From the NCBI RefSeq assembly GCF_022829725.1, contig NZ_JAKSYG010000019.1:1-54478 (forward strand): DNA of 54,478 nt, written 5' to 3'. Every line of letters begins with the position of its first letter. The first letter of the stretch is position 1. This stretch comes from Methylobacterium sp. E-005 (lineage in GTDB: Bacteria; Pseudomonadota; Alphaproteobacteria; Rhizobiales; Beijerinckiaceae). Positions 28,588 to 37,595 of this stretch are shown here, one piece after another. The notes under the pieces are model-generated. The model did not search any database and had not been told where the DNA came from. It saw only the letters and a program-made list of their open reading frames with translations. A program made the translations under genes and the position numbers.

Positions 28588-29292
28588 ATGCTCGTCGAGT
28601 CCGCCACGGCGGCATTGCGCCAGACCTTCTCGCCCCCCCTGCGGGCGATCCTCTGGAAATCACTGGGCCTGACGCTCGGGCTCCTGGTCCTGGTCTGGCT
28701 GGGCCTGACCCGGCTGGTCCAGGCATTCCAGGCGAGCCATCACATCTCGTCCCAGTACCCGATCCTCGACACCCTCGCCTATTATTTCGCAGGCTTCGGC
28801 CTGTTCGTGGCGCTCGCCTACCTGATGCCGGCGATCTCGATCCTGGTGGCGGGCTTCTTCCTCGACGACGCGGCCGCAATCGTCGAGCGGACGGATTTCC
28901 CGGACGACCCACCGGGCCGCGCCATGCCGCTCGGCACCGCAATGCTCTACGCGGTCCGCTTCGCCGGCGTGACGCTCCTGGTCAACCTCGCGGCGCTGGT
29001 CATCTTCTTCGTTCCGGTGATCGGGATCGCGGCCTTCTTCGGCGCCAACGCCTATCTGCTGGCCCGGGAATATTTTGAGATGGCGGCGGCCCGGTTCCGG
29101 CCGCTGCCCGAGGCCGCCGCCATGCGCCGCGCCTTCTCGGTGCGGACGCTCGGTGCCGGCTGCCTGCTCTCGGCCATGATGGTGGTGCCGATCCTGAACC
29201 TGCTGACGCCGCTATTCGGCATCGCCCTGATGGTCCACCTGCACAAACGCCTCAGCCGGCGGCCGCGTCTGACGGCGCCGCGGTCCCTCTAG
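28588..29292 (+). CDS. EI24/CysZ-like integral membrane protein
   Basis: A 234-residue inner-membrane protein with several hydrophobic helices (about 25-47, 68-96, 128-165, 195-220). The segment FGANAYLLAREYFEMAAARF and the loop pattern match the EI24/CysZ family (Etoposide-induced 2.4-like). CysZ mediates sulfate uptake in E. coli; in alphaproteobacteria the transported substrate is unproven. ATG at 28588. It starts a short plus-strand run with the RND adaptor gene. Confidence 0.83.
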   Translation: MLVESATAALRQTFSPPLRAILWKSLGLTLGLLVLVWLGLTRLVQAFQASHHISSQYPILDTLAYYFAGFGLFVALAYLMPAISILVAGFFLDDAAAIVERTDFPDDPPGRAMPLGTAMLYAVRFAGVTLLVNLAALVIFFVPVIGIAAFFGANAYLLAREYFEMAAARFRPLPEAAAMRRAFSVRTLGAGCLLSAMMVVPILNLLTPLFGIALMVHLHKRLSRRPRLTAPRSL

Positions 29293-29385
29293 CCGTTGAT
29301 GCGGCCAAAGCCCGCTCTGGCCGGGACGGGGTTTGGCCGTTACCGTCGCCGCAGCCGGGCGGGGGCCGGGGCGGAGAGCCGATCA

Positions 29386-30660
29386 ATGAAGGCCCACGAC
29401 GCGGCGCAGGACGTTCCCCCGCCCCCCGGTTTCGTCCCGTTCCTCTTGGTCGGGCTCTTGGGACTCGGGCTGCTCGGCTGGGGGGCTTACGGGCACTGGC
29501 GGCGCGACGTTGAGGCGAGCGCGACGCTTGCGCGGGTCAAGGCCCTCGTGCCGCAGGTGCGCACGGTCGTGGCCGAGCGCGCCGATGGACCGCTCGACCT
29601 CGTGCTGCCGGGCGAGATGCAGGCCTTCACCACGGCGGCGATCGCGGCGCGGGCCACGGGCTACATCGCCGAGCGCCGCATCGATATCGGCTCGCGCGTG
29701 AAAGCCGGCGACCTCCTCCTCCGGATCGCGGCCCCGGATCTCGACCAGCAGCGCGCCCAGGCTGAGGCGCAGGTCGGTCAGTTGAAGGCGCAGCTGCTCC
29801 AGGCTCAGGCGCAGGTCGAGCAGGCCCGCGCCAGCGTGAACCTCGCAAATCTCACCAACAACCGGACCACGACCCTGGCGGTCCAGGGCTGGGCCTCCCG
29901 CCAGAACGCCGACACCGCGCAGGCGGGTGTCCTGTCCCAGGCCGCGACGCTGGCCGCCGCCGAGGCCGGCGTGAAAGTGGCGACCGCGAATATCAAGTCG
30001 CAGGAAGCCGTGGTCGATCGGTTGAAGGCGCTGACGGCGTTCGAGCGGGTCGTTGCGCCCTTTGACGGGGTCGTCACGGTCCGCAACGTCGATGTCGGCG
30101 ACCTCGTCCGGGCGGATAACGGCGGCACGCCGCTCCTGAGCATCGATCAGGACAGCACCCTGCGTATCACCGTGAACGTGCCGCAGAACGACGCGGTCGG
30201 CGTCAAGCCGGGGGTCAAGGCGGTGATCACCGTCCCGCAGATCCCCGGCAAGAGCTTCGACGGCTTCGTGGAGCGCAGTTCGGTCGCTTTGAATGCCGCC
30301 TCGCGCACGCTGACGACGCAGGTGGACGTGCCCAACCCGGATCGGCAACTGCGCGCTGGTCTCTACGCCTACGTGACCCTTCAAATCCCGCGTGCGGAGC
30401 CGGCGGTGGCGGTGCCCGCGGAGGCAACCGTGTTCAACGGCGACGGCCTGCAGGTCGCCCAGGTCGGCGACGATGACCGCGTGACGTGGCGGTCCGTGAA
30501 GGTCCGGCGCGATCTCGGACGCACCCTGGAGTTGGAATCCGGCCTGCCGGCTGACAGCCGCATCATCTACAGCCCGCCGCCGGACCTGCGCGACGGTCAG
30601 GCGATCGAGCGCCTGAAGGCGGCCCCACCGCCGACGCCGGTGCGGTCGGCCCAGCGCTGA
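29386..30660 (+). CDS. RND efflux periplasmic adaptor (membrane fusion protein)
   Basis: A 424-residue adaptor with one N-terminal membrane helix (about residues 18-38), a lipoyl/barrel-sandwich part (VLPGEMQAFTTAAIAARATGYI), a long Gln/Ala coiled-coil hairpin (QAEAQVGQLKAQLLQAQ), and beta-barrel and membrane-proximal domains (DGVVTVRNVDVGDLV). These connect an inner-membrane pump to an outer-membrane channel. No pump or channel gene lies beside it: the next gene is a convergent cupredoxin. It may serve a pump encoded elsewhere. ATG at 29386 behind GCGGAGAG. Confidence 0.87.
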   Translation: MKAHDAAQDVPPPPGFVPFLLVGLLGLGLLGWGAYGHWRRDVEASATLARVKALVPQVRTVVAERADGPLDLVLPGEMQAFTTAAIAARATGYIAERRIDIGSRVKAGDLLLRIAAPDLDQQRAQAEAQVGQLKAQLLQAQAQVEQARASVNLANLTNNRTTTLAVQGWASRQNADTAQAGVLSQAATLAAAEAGVKVATANIKSQEAVVDRLKALTAFERVVAPFDGVVTVRNVDVGDLVRADNGGTPLLSIDQDSTLRITVNVPQNDAVGVKPGVKAVITVPQIPGKSFDGFVERSSVALNAASRTLTTQVDVPNPDRQLRAGLYAYVTLQIPRAEPAVAVPAEATVFNGDGLQVAQVGDDDRVTWRSVKVRRDLGRTLELESGLPADSRIIYSPPPDLRDGQAIERLKAAPPPTPVRSAQR

Positions 30661-30675
30661 CCGGCCGAAGGAGCC

Positions 30676-31053
30676 TCAGTTCACCCGGACGACGAGCTTC
30701 ATCTTCGGGTGGATCCCACAGAGAACCTGGAACGTGCCGCGCTCCGTGAAGGTGATCGGCGTACGGCTGCCGGGCTCCTGATCGCCGGAATCGAAGTTGA
30801 ACGTGTCCGACTCGACGAAGACATGGTGCAGCAAGTCGCTGTCGTCGTTGACGAAGGTGACCACCTCGCCGCGCGCAACCACAAGATTGTCGGGATGAAA
30901 CATCCGGCCCTTCTGCGAGACCGCTATGCCGGAGGCCTGGAGTTGCCCGGTAACGAGCAATCCGCTGAGCGCACCCAAGGCCAGCGCCAGCACGGCGGGT
31001 CCTGACTTCCGCCACCGCAGGCTCACGGCGATACGGGATACGCAAGCGGACAT
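30676..31053 (-). CDS. Exported cupredoxin (plastocyanin/methylamine-type blue copper protein)
   Basis: A 125-residue small copper protein with an N-terminal signal/anchor helix (about residues 16-42). The type 1 copper ligands are visible: His in LLHHVFV, then Cys, His and Met in LCGIHPKMKLVV, near the C-terminus as usual for this fold. It likely carries electrons in the periplasm, perhaps to an oxidase or a dehydrogenase. No partner enzyme is adjacent. Convergent with the RND adaptor gene and divergent from the GGDEF/EAL gene. Confidence 0.85.
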   Translation of the reverse strand: MSACVSRIAVSLRWRKSGPAVLALALGALSGLLVTGQLQASGIAVSQKGRMFHPDNLVVARGEVVTFVNDDSDLLHHVFVESDTFNFDSGDQEPGSRTPITFTERGTFQVLCGIHPKMKLVVRVN

Positions 31054-31266
31054 GGGATCCCTCGGTGTTCGAGGATCACCGTCGCACAGATTTCATTGAA
31101 AAATCATTCCTCGAATACCGAAACCCAACCGCTCTCCGGGCGATCGTTCGGAATACGACTTATCTTCGTTCGCGCAGTTAAAGCGAAGCGCTGGGTCCGC
31201 GAGCTAAGCGCCTCTTAACATGTGGCAACTACAGATGGTGGTACGTGTGGCGCGACGGCCGGTGCG

Positions 31267-34149
31267 ATGCAAGACCCCGAGACGGCGACGGAGGAGCGAA
31301 GCCCGGCGAAGCTGTCGGTAACGGCGCGCGGGTTTACGGGTTATTTCACCACGATCCGCGGCCGAATCCTCGTCGCGTTCCTGAGCATGAGCCTGCTCTC
31401 CGGCGCGCTCGGGCTCTACGCTGTCGTCGCGATCTCGCACATCGGCACTCTGGTCAATCGGACCTACGATGAGTCGCTGATGTCCATCAACTATGCGCGG
31501 GCAACGGCGGCCGACTTCGCCAAGATGCGCACGGCCTTCGCTCGGCGCATGCATCTTCGCAACGAGGCCGAGACGGCCAAGCTGAATGCCGAGATCGCGG
31601 ATCTGTCGACGACGCTGGCCGAGGATCTGACGATCGCGGTCGAGCGGTCCCAGTCCGACCGGGCGGTGCGGACCGCCGGCGCCGTACAGGCAGCCGTGAC
31701 CGCCTGGGAGGAGCTGCGGCGCTCCCTCGATCCCGCTACGGCCCGGCCCGAGCGCTGGGATGCCCTGGATCAGCAAGCCAGCGCTGTCGACAATCAGATC
31801 GACCTCCTCGTGAACTACACGGCCGGCGACGGCTTCACGTTCCGGCAGGCTGCACGCACGCTGGTTGCACGGGAAATGCGCGTCAACGCCGTCGCGGCCC
31901 TCCTAGCGGTCGTGGCCTGTGCGCTGATCGCGTGGCTGCTCAATCGACGCATCAGCGGGCCGCTCGCCGCCGCGTCCCGTGCCGCGGAGCGCATCGCCAG
32001 CGGCCGGCTCGAGGACCGCATCCCCGCCGGCGGCCGCGACGAACTCGGCAGCCTGCTTCGCTCCATGGCGGCCATGCGCGACAATATCCAGGCCATGATG
32101 GCCCGCGAAGTCAGTCAGCGGCGCCGCGCCGAGTCGCTGGTCACCGACGCGCTCCAGACCTCCCGGGAGGGCGTGGTCGTGGTCGATGCGGCCGGCCGGA
32201 TCGCGTTGGCGAACGCTCAGGCCCAGGGCTTCTTCGAAGGTCTTGGCGAGGCGATCGAGGCCGGTGTCTCCCTCTGGGGTACCACGGATTGCGCGGGTCC
32301 TTCCGGACGAACGGCCCTGTCCGACTGTTTCCGGGCGCTCGCCCGCGACGGCGATATCCGCTTGGCGGATGGGCGATGGCTGCGGGTGAGCCGCAGCGCC
32401 ACCCAACAGGGTGGCTTCATCGCAGTGTGCAGCGACATCAGCCTGCTGAAGCAGCAGGAGGATCGGCTGACCGAAACGAACCTCCGCCTCGACGCCGCCC
32501 TCGACAACATGTCGCAGGGCCTGTGCCTCTACGATGCGCAGGACCGCCTGATGGTGGTCAACCGGCGTTTCACGGAGATCTACGGCTTGGCGCCGACGGC
32601 GGTCGTGCCCGGAATGACCGCCCTGGAGGTGATGGACGTCAGCCTCCTGGCCGGCAACCACCCGGGCTGCGACCTCGATACGCTGCTGCGCCAGCAGCGC
32701 GAGGCATTCTACGGCGGTGCTTGGCACACGCATTTCCAGGAACTCTGCAACGGGCGCATCGTCGCGATCGAGCGGCGCAAGACCGCCGATGGTGGGTTCG
32801 TCGCAACCTACGAGGACGTCACCGACCGGCGTCGCGCCGAGGCCCGCATCGCCTTCCTGGCGCATCACGACATCCTGACGGGGCTGCCGAACCGCATTGC
32901 CCTGGGCCAACAGATCGAGATGGCGGTGGCCCAGGCGGGGCGCGACCACGGCTTCGCGGTCTTCGCCATCGATCTCGATGATTTCCGGCCGGTGAACGAG
33001 ACCCTGGGCCACGGCGTCGGCGACGAGTTGCTGATCGCGGCGGCAAACCGGCTCACCGCCTGCGTGCGGGAGATCGACTGCGTCGCCCGGCTCGGCGCCG
33101 ACGAATTCATCGTGGTCCAGCGGGGCATCGATCGTCCGGAGGACGCGGCGGTACTCGCGCGGCGGATCATCGAGGTGGTCGGCGCGCCTTACAGCTTGAG
33201 CAGCCACGAGGTCAGCGTCGGGCTGACCATCGGTATCACCCTCGCGCCGAGCGATGGGACGAGCTGCGACAAGCTTCTGAAGAATGCCGAGGTCGCACTG
33301 GACCGCGGCAAGAGCGAGGCGCGCGGCTCGTTCCGCTTCTTCGAACCCGAGATGGATGCGCGCCTGCAGGCCCGCCGGATTCTGGAGCGCGATCTGCGCG
33401 AGGCGCTCGCCCGTGAGTCGTTCGAAGTCTATTACCAGCCGATCTACAGTCTCGATGCGGATCAAGTCTGTGGGTTCGAGGCTTTGCTGCGCTGGAACCA
33501 CGCGGTTCGCGGCTTCATCTCACCCGCCGAGTTCATTCCCATTGCGGAAGAGCTTGGCCTGATCGTCCCGCTCGGCGAATGGGTGCTGCGCCGCGCCTGC
33601 GAGGAGGCGGCCCGCTGGCCGGATGAGATGAAGGTCGCCGTCAACGTCTCGGCGGTGCAGTTCACCTCGGCGAGTCTCGTGAACGTTGTCCGGGAGGCGC
33701 TGCGCCGCACCGGTCTCCCCGGCCGGCGGCTGGAGCTTGAGATTACCGAATCGGTGCTGGTGGCCAATCCCGGCGCGACGACCGCGATCCTGCACAGCCT
33801 CAAGGCGCTGGGGGTCCGGGTCGCCATGGACGATTTCGGCACCGGTTACTCGTCGCTCAGCTACCTGCGCAGCTTCCCCTTCGACAAGATCAAGATCGAC
33901 CAGTCCTTCGTGCGCGATCTCTGCATCAAGGACGGCACGCACTTCATCGTCCGGGCGGTGATCGGGCTCGGGGCCAGCCTCGGCATGACGACCACCGCCG
34001 AGGGCGTCGAGACCGAGGCGCAGCTCGCCCAGCTCAGGGCCGAGGGTTGCGACGAGGTGCAGGGCTACCTCTTCAGCCGGCCCGTACCCGTCTCGGAGGT
34101 ATCGGCGGTGATCCACCGCTGGAACGGAGCCCGCCGGGCGATCGCGTAA
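31267..34149 (+). CDS. Membrane-bound GGDEF/EAL cyclic-di-GMP protein with MCP-like sensor and PAS domains
   Basis: A 960-residue protein: two membrane helices flanking a four-helix-bundle sensor (about 35-57 to 205-228), HAMP domain, PAS-like regions, then GGDEF and EAL domains. The GGDEF motif reads GADEF, so cyclase activity is doubtful. The EAL domain looks complete: FEALLRW, VNVSAVQF, EITESVL, MDDFGTGYSSL, KIDQSFV and TAEGVET, so it is probably a c-di-GMP phosphodiesterase. ATG at 31267 is used; a GTG at 31222 is possible. It stands as a single gene. Confidence 0.9.
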   Translation: MQDPETATEERSPAKLSVTARGFTGYFTTIRGRILVAFLSMSLLSGALGLYAVVAISHIGTLVNRTYDESLMSINYARATAADFAKMRTAFARRMHLRNEAETAKLNAEIADLSTTLAEDLTIAVERSQSDRAVRTAGAVQAAVTAWEELRRSLDPATARPERWDALDQQASAVDNQIDLLVNYTAGDGFTFRQAARTLVAREMRVNAVAALLAVVACALIAWLLNRRISGPLAAASRAAERIASGRLEDRIPAGGRDELGSLLRSMAAMRDNIQAMMAREVSQRRRAESLVTDALQTSREGVVVVDAAGRIALANAQAQGFFEGLGEAIEAGVSLWGTTDCAGPSGRTALSDCFRALARDGDIRLADGRWLRVSRSATQQGGFIAVCSDISLLKQQEDRLTETNLRLDAALDNMSQGLCLYDAQDRLMVVNRRFTEIYGLAPTAVVPGMTALEVMDVSLLAGNHPGCDLDTLLRQQREAFYGGAWHTHFQELCNGRIVAIERRKTADGGFVATYEDVTDRRRAEARIAFLAHHDILTGLPNRIALGQQIEMAVAQAGRDHGFAVFAIDLDDFRPVNETLGHGVGDELLIAAANRLTACVREIDCVARLGADEFIVVQRGIDRPEDAAVLARRIIEVVGAPYSLSSHEVSVGLTIGITLAPSDGTSCDKLLKNAEVALDRGKSEARGSFRFFEPEMDARLQARRILERDLREALARESFEVYYQPIYSLDADQVCGFEALLRWNHAVRGFISPAEFIPIAEELGLIVPLGEWVLRRACEEAARWPDEMKVAVNVSAVQFTSASLVNVVREALRRTGLPGRRLELEITESVLVANPGATTAILHSLKALGVRVAMDDFGTGYSSLSYLRSFPFDKIKIDQSFVRDLCIKDGTHFIVRAVIGLGASLGMTTTAEGVETEAQLAQLRAEGCDEVQGYLFSRPVPVSEVSAVIHRWNGARRAIA

Positions 34150-34215
34150 GTGGCCCGTCCTCCACGACGTGGGCTCCCGATCCCGCGCACAGGCCGCGTG
34201 AGCGGAATGCGACCC

Positions 34216-34290
34216 GGGACCTGGCGCTCGACGTCGCGAAGCGTCCGTTCGAGCGGGGCCGCCCATGCAGCGTTTCGGCTGCCAGGTCCC
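34216..34290. repeat. Spaced inverted repeat after the GGDEF/EAL gene
   Basis: GGGACCTGGC at 34216-34225 is the exact reverse complement of GCCAGGTCCC at 34281-34290, with 55 bases between. It lies in the 190-base gap between two convergent genes and may be a long hairpin acting as a bidirectional transcription stop, but no T-run follows. Confidence 0.35.
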
Positions 34291-34341
34291 GCTTCGCTTC
34301 ACCCGTCCGGGAAAGGGTTGCGCGCTTCCCGAGCCCCTGCC

Positions 34342-35724
34342 CTACTCCGCCGCGTCCAGGCGTGGGCGCTCCACGTGGCTGCGCTCGGCCTTCACCAGTT
34401 CGGCCGTGCGGAACGCCACCTCCAGCGCCTGCTCGGCGTTGAGGCGCGGGTCGCAATAGGTGTGGTAGCGGTCCTGCAGATCGTCGGCCGTCAGCGCCCG
34501 GGCACCACCGGTGCATTCGGTCACGTCCTTGCCGGTCATCTCCAGATGGATGCCGCCCGCGAAGGTGCCCTCCCCCCGGTGGACGCCGAAGAAGCCCTCG
34601 ATCTCCTGCATCACGCGCTCGAAGGGCCGGGTCTTGTAGCGGCCGGCCGAGATCGTGTTGCCGTGCATCGGATCGCAGATCCACACCACCTTGCGGCCTT
34701 CCCGCTCGACGGCGCGGATCAGGGCCGGCAGGTGATCGCCGACCTTGTCGGCCCCAAACCGGCAGATCAGGCTCAAGCGACCCGGCTCGTTTTCCGGATT
34801 GAGCAGGTCGATCAGCCGGATCAGCCCCTCAGCCTTCATCGACGGGCCACACTTGAGACCGATCGGATTCTTGATGCCCCGGGCGTATTCCACATGGGCA
34901 TGGTCCGGCTGGCGGGTCCGGTCGCCGATCCACAGCATGTGGCCGGAGGTCGCGTACCAATCGCCCGTGGTCGAATCGACGCGGGTCAGCGCCTCCTCGT
35001 AGCCAAGCAGCAGGGCCTCGTGGCTGGTGTAGAAATCGGTGGTCCGCACCTCCGGATGGGTCTCCGGGTTGATGCCGATCGCCCGCATGAAGTCGAGCGC
35101 GTCAGTCATGCGGCCCGCCACATCCTGGTAGCGCGACGATTGCGGCGAATCCTTCACGAAGCCCAGCATCCAGCGATGCGCGTTCTCGAGGTTCGCATAA
35201 CCGCCGGTGGCGAAGGCGCGCAGCAGATTGAGCGTCGCGGCCGATTGCCGGTAGGCTTCGAGCTGGCGCCGTGGATCCGGAATCCGCGCCTCCTCGGAGA
35301 AGCCGATGCCGTTGACGATATCGCCCCGGTAGCTCGGCAGGCTCACACCCTCCAGCGTCTCGGTCGGCGAGGAGCGCGGCTTGGCGAACTGCCCGGCGAT
35401 GCGCCCGACCTTCACCACCGGCGATCCGCCCGCGAAGGTCAGCACCATGGCCATCTGCAGGAACACCCGGAAGAAGTCGCGGATGTTGTCGGCGGAATGC
35501 TCGTCGAAGCTCTCGGCGCAGTCGCCGCCCTGGAGGAGAAAGGCTTCACCCGCGGCGACGCGCGCGAGCGCCGCCTTCAGTTTGCGGGCCTCACCGGCAA
35601 AAACCAGCGGCGGAAAGCTCGCGATCTGCGACTCGACGGCACCCAGGGTGGCCATGTCCGGATAGGTGGGGACCTGCTCGATCGGCAGGTGTCTCCAGCT
35701 CTTCGGTGTCCAACGCTCGCCCAT
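34342..35724 (-). CDS. aroG: Class II 3-deoxy-7-phosphoheptulonate (DAHP) synthase
   Basis: A 460-residue plant-type (class II) DAHP synthase, the first enzyme of the shikimate pathway, joining phosphoenolpyruvate and erythrose 4-phosphate. Family features: N-terminal [10 protein letters not shown], the [11 protein letters not shown] block, [14 protein letters not shown], and the metal-site [10 protein letters not shown]. Length is normal. It stands alone with a 115-base upstream region. Gene symbols for class II enzymes vary; aroG is used here in the common bacterial sense. Confidence 0.93.
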   Translation of the reverse strand: MGERWTPKSWRHLPIEQVPTYPDMATLGAVESQIASFPPLVFAGEARKLKAALARVAAGEAFLLQGGDCAESFDEHSADNIRDFFRVFLQMAMVLTFAGGSPVVKVGRIAGQFAKPRSSPTETLEGVSLPSYRGDIVNGIGFSEEARIPDPRRQLEAYRQSAATLNLLRAFATGGYANLENAHRWMLGFVKDSPQSSRYQDVAGRMTDALDFMRAIGINPETHPEVRTTDFYTSHEALLLGYEEALTRVDSTTGDWYATSGHMLWIGDRTRQPDHAHVEYARGIKNPIGLKCGPSMKAEGLIRLIDLLNPENEPGRLSLICRFGADKVGDHLPALIRAVEREGRKVVWICDPMHGNTISAGRYKTRPFERVMQEIEGFFGVHRGEGTFAGGIHLEMTGKDVTECTGGARALTADDLQDRYHTYCDPRLNAEQALEVAFRTAELVKAERSHVERPRLDAAE

Positions 35725-35839
35725 GGCCTCTCTCCGCGCACCTCTCGTGCGACCGCGCCTTACGCGCGAAGCGCGGCTTATAGAGAGGTTCCCGCACGCT
35801 GACGAGTACCGGAATCCAAGGGGCAGGCGCGTTCCGGCT

Positions 35840-36157
35840 TCAGGCCTCGCCGTCCTCGACCTCGATTCCGTGCTCGGCCAGGATCCAGAAGATCGCCTCC
35901 AGATCCTCCGCCGACACGTCCCGGGGCGGCAGGGCCTCCTCCAGGTCGTCGTAGGTCAGGCAGCGGCGGCGCTGCGCCTCCGCCTTGGCGAGCAGTTGGT
36001 CGATGGCCTGGCGGATATCGGGCGGCAGCGCGTCGTGGCTTGGGGGGCGATGGAAGACCGGGCGCAGGGCATCCGCCAGCAGGCCGTCGATGATGGCCTG
36101 CCGCCGCGCATGCGCGTCGTCGCTTCCTCGGCCGTTGCCTGCGCCCTGCTTGCCCAT
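35840..36157 (-). CDS. Stand-alone sigma-70 region 1.1-like protein
   Basis: A 105-residue protein whose C-terminal half (about residues 47-100) matches region 1.1 of the primary sigma factor: [15 protein letters not shown], then [20 protein letters not shown] and [11 protein letters not shown]. No other sigma regions follow. Region 1.1 in RpoD occupies the RNA polymerase channel before promoter opening, so a free copy could modulate polymerase; this is inferred. It lies 55 bases downstream of gor on the same strand, at the end of the rpiA-to-gor run. Confidence 0.7.
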   Translation of the reverse strand: MGKQGAGNGRGSDDAHARRQAIIDGLLADALRPVFHRPPSHDALPPDIRQAIDQLLAKAEAQRRRCLTYDDLEEALPPRDVSAEDLEAIFWILAEHGIEVEDGEA

Positions 36158-36212
36158 TCCCCTGATATGGCTCGGTCGGGCTTGGCGTCGAGGTCTCGGA
36201 CCCGCGGAGTCC

Positions 36213-37595
36213 TCAGCCGACGCCGACCGGATGCTTGGTCACCTCCGGCACGCGCAAAGTCACGAGCTCTTCGGCGGCCGTCGGATGGACGGCGATGGTC
36301 CGGTCGAAATCGGCCTTCGTGGCGCCCATCGTCACAGCGATGCCCACCGCCTGGATGACCTCGCCGGCATCGTGTCCGACGATGTGGACGCCCACCACCC
36401 GGTCGGTGGCGCACGCGACGATCACCTTCATGAGGATCCGCTCGTCCCGTCCGGAGAGCGTCGCCTTCATCGGCCGGAAGCGCGCCTTGTAGACGTCGAT
36501 CGTCCCATAAAGCTCCCGCGCAACCGCCTCGCTGTGGCCGACGACTCCGATCTCGGGGGTCGAGAACACCGCGGTCGGGATCAGGTGGTGATCGACGCAG
36601 GTGGGTTTGCCGCCATAGACCGTGTCGGCGAAGGCATGGCCCTCGCGGATCGCCACCGGGGTCAGGTTTGCGCGGTTGGTTACGTCGCCGACCGCGTAGA
36701 TCGACGGAACCTTGGTCTGCGAGTAGGCATCCACCGGAATAGCCCCGGCGGCATCGACTTCGATGCCGACCCGGTCAAGGCCGAGACCGGCGACGTTGGG
36801 CTTCCGACCCGTGGCAATCAGGACCTGATCGACGCGGATCTCGCTGCCGTCGTCGAGCCGGGCGCAGAGCGCGCCGTCCCGCCGCTCGATGCCCGTGAGC
36901 GTGCGGCCGAGCCGCAGGTCCATCCGGTGACTGTAGGCTTCGGCCAGGGCGTCGCGGACCTCGTCGTCGAAGCCGCGCAACAGCCCCGCGCCCCGGTGCA
37001 GCAAGGTCGTGGCGCTGCCCAGAGCCGCGAACACGCCGGCGAATTCCACCGCGATGTAGCCGCCGCCGATCACCAAGATGCGCTCCGGCAGGCTCTCCAG
37101 CTCGAACACCTCGTTCGAGGTGATCGCCAGCCCTATGCCGGGGACCGCCGGCTCCTTCACGGGATGCGCACCGACCGCCACGAGGATCCGCTCCGCCCGA
37201 ATCGTGCGGCCGGATGTCAGGAGGCGCACCGTGTGCGGATCCTCGATCACGGCCCGCTCCGGCGCAATCTCGACCCCCGCTCGGATCAGGTTGGTGTCGT
37301 AGATCCCTTCGAGGCGGGTGACTTCCGCGTCCCGGCGGCGCTTCAGGGTCGCCCAGTCGAAGCGCGGCTTCTCCACCGTCCAGCCGAAGCCGGCGGCATC
37401 CTCGAACTCGTCGGCGAAGCGGCCGGCATAGACCATCAGCTTCTTCGGGACGCAGCCCCGGATCACGCAGGTGCCGCCGACCCGGTACTCCTCGGCCAGC
37501 ATCACCTTGGCGCCGTAGCCCGCCGCGATCCGCGCCGCGCGCACGCCCCCCGAACCGCCGCCGATGACGAAGAGGTCGACGTCGAAATCGCTCAT
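36213..37595 (-). CDS. gor: Glutathione-disulfide reductase
   Basis: A 460-residue FAD/NADPH enzyme that reduces glutathione disulfide. Seen: FAD-binding VIGGGSGGVRAARIA, the redox-active disulfide GGTCVIRGCVPKK, NADPH-binding VIGGGYIAVEFAGVFAALG, and the C-terminal active-site histidine region VHPTAAEE. Start at ATG 37593-37595, which overlaps the TGA of the upstream O-antigen-ligase-like gene, so translation is coupled. The preceding open frame is not part of the enzyme. Confidence 0.94.
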   Translation of the reverse strand: MSDFDVDLFVIGGGSGGVRAARIAAGYGAKVMLAEEYRVGGTCVIRGCVPKKLMVYAGRFADEFEDAAGFGWTVEKPRFDWATLKRRRDAEVTRLEGIYDTNLIRAGVEIAPERAVIEDPHTVRLLTSGRTIRAERILVAVGAHPVKEPAVPGIGLAITSNEVFELESLPERILVIGGGYIAVEFAGVFAALGSATTLLHRGAGLLRGFDDEVRDALAEAYSHRMDLRLGRTLTGIERRDGALCARLDDGSEIRVDQVLIATGRKPNVAGLGLDRVGIEVDAAGAIPVDAYSQTKVPSIYAVGDVTNRANLTPVAIREGHAFADTVYGGKPTCVDHHLIPTAVFSTPEIGVVGHSEAVARELYGTIDVYKARFRPMKATLSGRDERILMKVIVACATDRVVGVHIVGHDAGEVIQAVGIAVTMGATKADFDRTIAVHPTAAEELVTLRVPEVTKHPVGVG

